Source of the DNA: Proteiniclasticum ruminis
Lineage (GTDB): Bacteria; Bacillota; Clostridia; Clostridiales; Clostridiaceae
Assembly: GCF_900115135.1 (NCBI RefSeq)
Contig: NZ_FOVK01000001.1
Coordinates: forward strand, 186,001 to 250,000
DNA: 64,000 bases
Reading direction: 5' to 3'
The position numbers and the translations under genes are program-made. The notes beneath the pieces were generated by a model. That model saw only the letters and a program-made list of their open reading frames with translations. It was not told the origin of the DNA and ran no database searches. Shown in pieces: positions 63,272-64,000 of this stretch (positions are counted from its first letter, which is position 1; each line of letters starts with the position of its first letter).

Positions 63272-64000
63272 ATGATTATTACAAAAGAACAGTTCAAAAA
63301 GGACTTTGAGAAGAAAATGCTAAAACTCTATGCTCAGGAAGTGGAAAATGCGACGATTCAGATGCAGTACTTCACACTTGGGTATCTGATTAAAGAATAT
63401 ATTTCAGAAGGGTGGGCAAAAACCACCACAAGATATACAAAATACGGAGAGAAACAAGTATACTATTTTTCAATAGAGTTTCTTCTGGGAAGACTTCTGG
63501 CAAGCAATCTTCTGAATCTGGGCATCCGGAACACAGTGAAGGAAGCACTGAATGAAATGGGCCTGAATCTGAAATCCATAGAAGATGTTGAAGTGGATCC
63601 TGGTCTAGGAAACGGTGGCCTTGGTAGGCTTGCAGCCTGTTTTATGGACTCCATGGCATCCTCAGGTATCCCTGGAAACGGAAACGGAATCCGATATAAG
63701 TACGGATTGTTCCAGCAGAAAATCGTAGATGGCTATCAGGTGGAGCTTCCTGAAAACTGGTTGAGAGATGACAACGTATGGGAGATCCGTAAGTCCGATA
63801 AGGCTGTGAAAGTCCGTTTTTATGGCGATGCCTGGATGAAACCTACGGATGATGGGAAACTGATCCCTGTTCATACAGATTATCAGGAAGTACTTGCTGT
63901 GCCTTATGACACTGCTCTTGTGGGCTATGAGAACAAAACTGTAAATACCTTGAGACTATGGAATGCAGAAGTTCCGAACTACGCGGATGAACCAAGAGGG
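63272..64000 (+). CDS. glgP: Glycogen/alpha-glucan phosphorylase, N-terminal part (cut by window end)
   Basis: GlgP releases glucose 1-phosphate from glycogen chains with pyridoxal phosphate. The visible 243 residues lack the cofactor lysine, which lies beyond the window. They include YFSIEFLLGRLL (about 66-77) and the family motif VDPGLGNGGLGRLAACF (about 109-125). AAAGGAG lies before the ATG at 63272, 13 bases after glgA. The full protein should be about 800 residues. Confidence 0.95.
   Translation, partial: MIITKEQFKKDFEKKMLKLYAQEVENATIQMQYFTLGYLIKEYISEGWAKTTTRYTKYGEKQVYYFSIEFLLGRLLASNLLNLGIRNTVKEALNEMGLNLKSIEDVEVDPGLGNGGLGRLAACFMDSMASSGIPGNGNGIRYKYGLFQQKIVDGYQVELPENWLRDDNVWEIRKSDKAVKVRFYGDAWMKPTDDGKLIPVHTDYQEVLAVPYDTALVGYENKTVNTLRLWNAEVPNYADEPRG

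Overview
The window is a stretch of ordinary chromosomal DNA from a low-to-mid GC Gram-positive bacterium, almost certainly a member of the Clostridia (Clostridiaceae-like; I cannot name the genus). The evidence is strong AGGAGG-type ribosome sites, the L21-Prp-L27 ribosomal operon with a cleavable L27 leader, the mreBCD-minCDE-rodA-rng order, the clostridial glgBCDAP operon, an FMN riboswitch on ribU and a DRTGG/CBS pyrophosphatase. I see no phage, insertion sequence, CRISPR array or plasmid-type gene. TGA is a stop codon here, as shown by the RF2 frameshift site and a CCA-anticodon tRNA-Trp.

Layout. 0.1-6.2 kb: a small membrane protein, then a mostly minus-strand group (HAD phosphatase with a class IV aminotransferase, a His/Cys-rich DUF1292 protein, a CBS-pyrophosphatase, an unknown), then deoC and small unknowns. 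6.3-13.7 kb: an unknown, hpf, secA, prfB (programmed +1 frameshift) and tex. 14-17.7 kb: FMN riboswitch-ribU, then on the minus strand tsaE-tsaB-rimI, a GNAT acetyltransferase and tRNA-Trp. 18-20 kb: an isolated yqeC, a phosphoesterase and ohrR with its probable operator. 20-24 kb: a two-component system divergent from a PcsB-like NlpC/P60 cell-wall hydrolase whose leader carries a WalR-like box. 24-26.3 kb: a membrane-associated GTPase, a tiny basic protein, a dCMP deaminase and an ElaA-type acetyltransferase. 26.5-34.2 kb: a polyphosphate locus (two-domain PPK2, an NSS transporter, ppx, ppk1 and an unknown acidic protein with an internal duplication). 34.2-38.7 kb: glycerophosphodiesterase and an SbcD/YhaN nuclease pair. 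38.8-43.7 kb: a CBS protein, an S1-domain protein, pepD, a rhodanese and a FUSC-type membrane protein. 43.9-52.2 kb: maf-radC-mreBCD, minCDE, rodA and rng, a cell-shape and division cluster. 52.2-57.4 kb: L21 leader-rplU-prp-rpmA, obg, yhbY, a nadD-yqeK fusion, a pseudouridine synthase and a small tail-anchored protein. 57.6-64 kb: the glycogen operon glgB-C-D-A-P, with glgP cut by the window end.

Functionally the genes serve translation (hpf, prfB, tsaBE, rimI, L21/L27/Prp, obg, yhbY), envelope growth (secA, mre/min/rodA, NlpC/P60) and energy and phosphate storage (glycogen, polyphosphate, pyrophosphatase). I found no convincing new multi-gene system. The most interesting signals are local: the acidic duplicated protein behind ppk1, the CCGGHD-repeat DUF1292 protein, a hairpin between ribosome site and start codon of the S1-domain gene, the WalR-like box, the OhrR operator, the NadD-YqeK fusion and an orphan yqeC.
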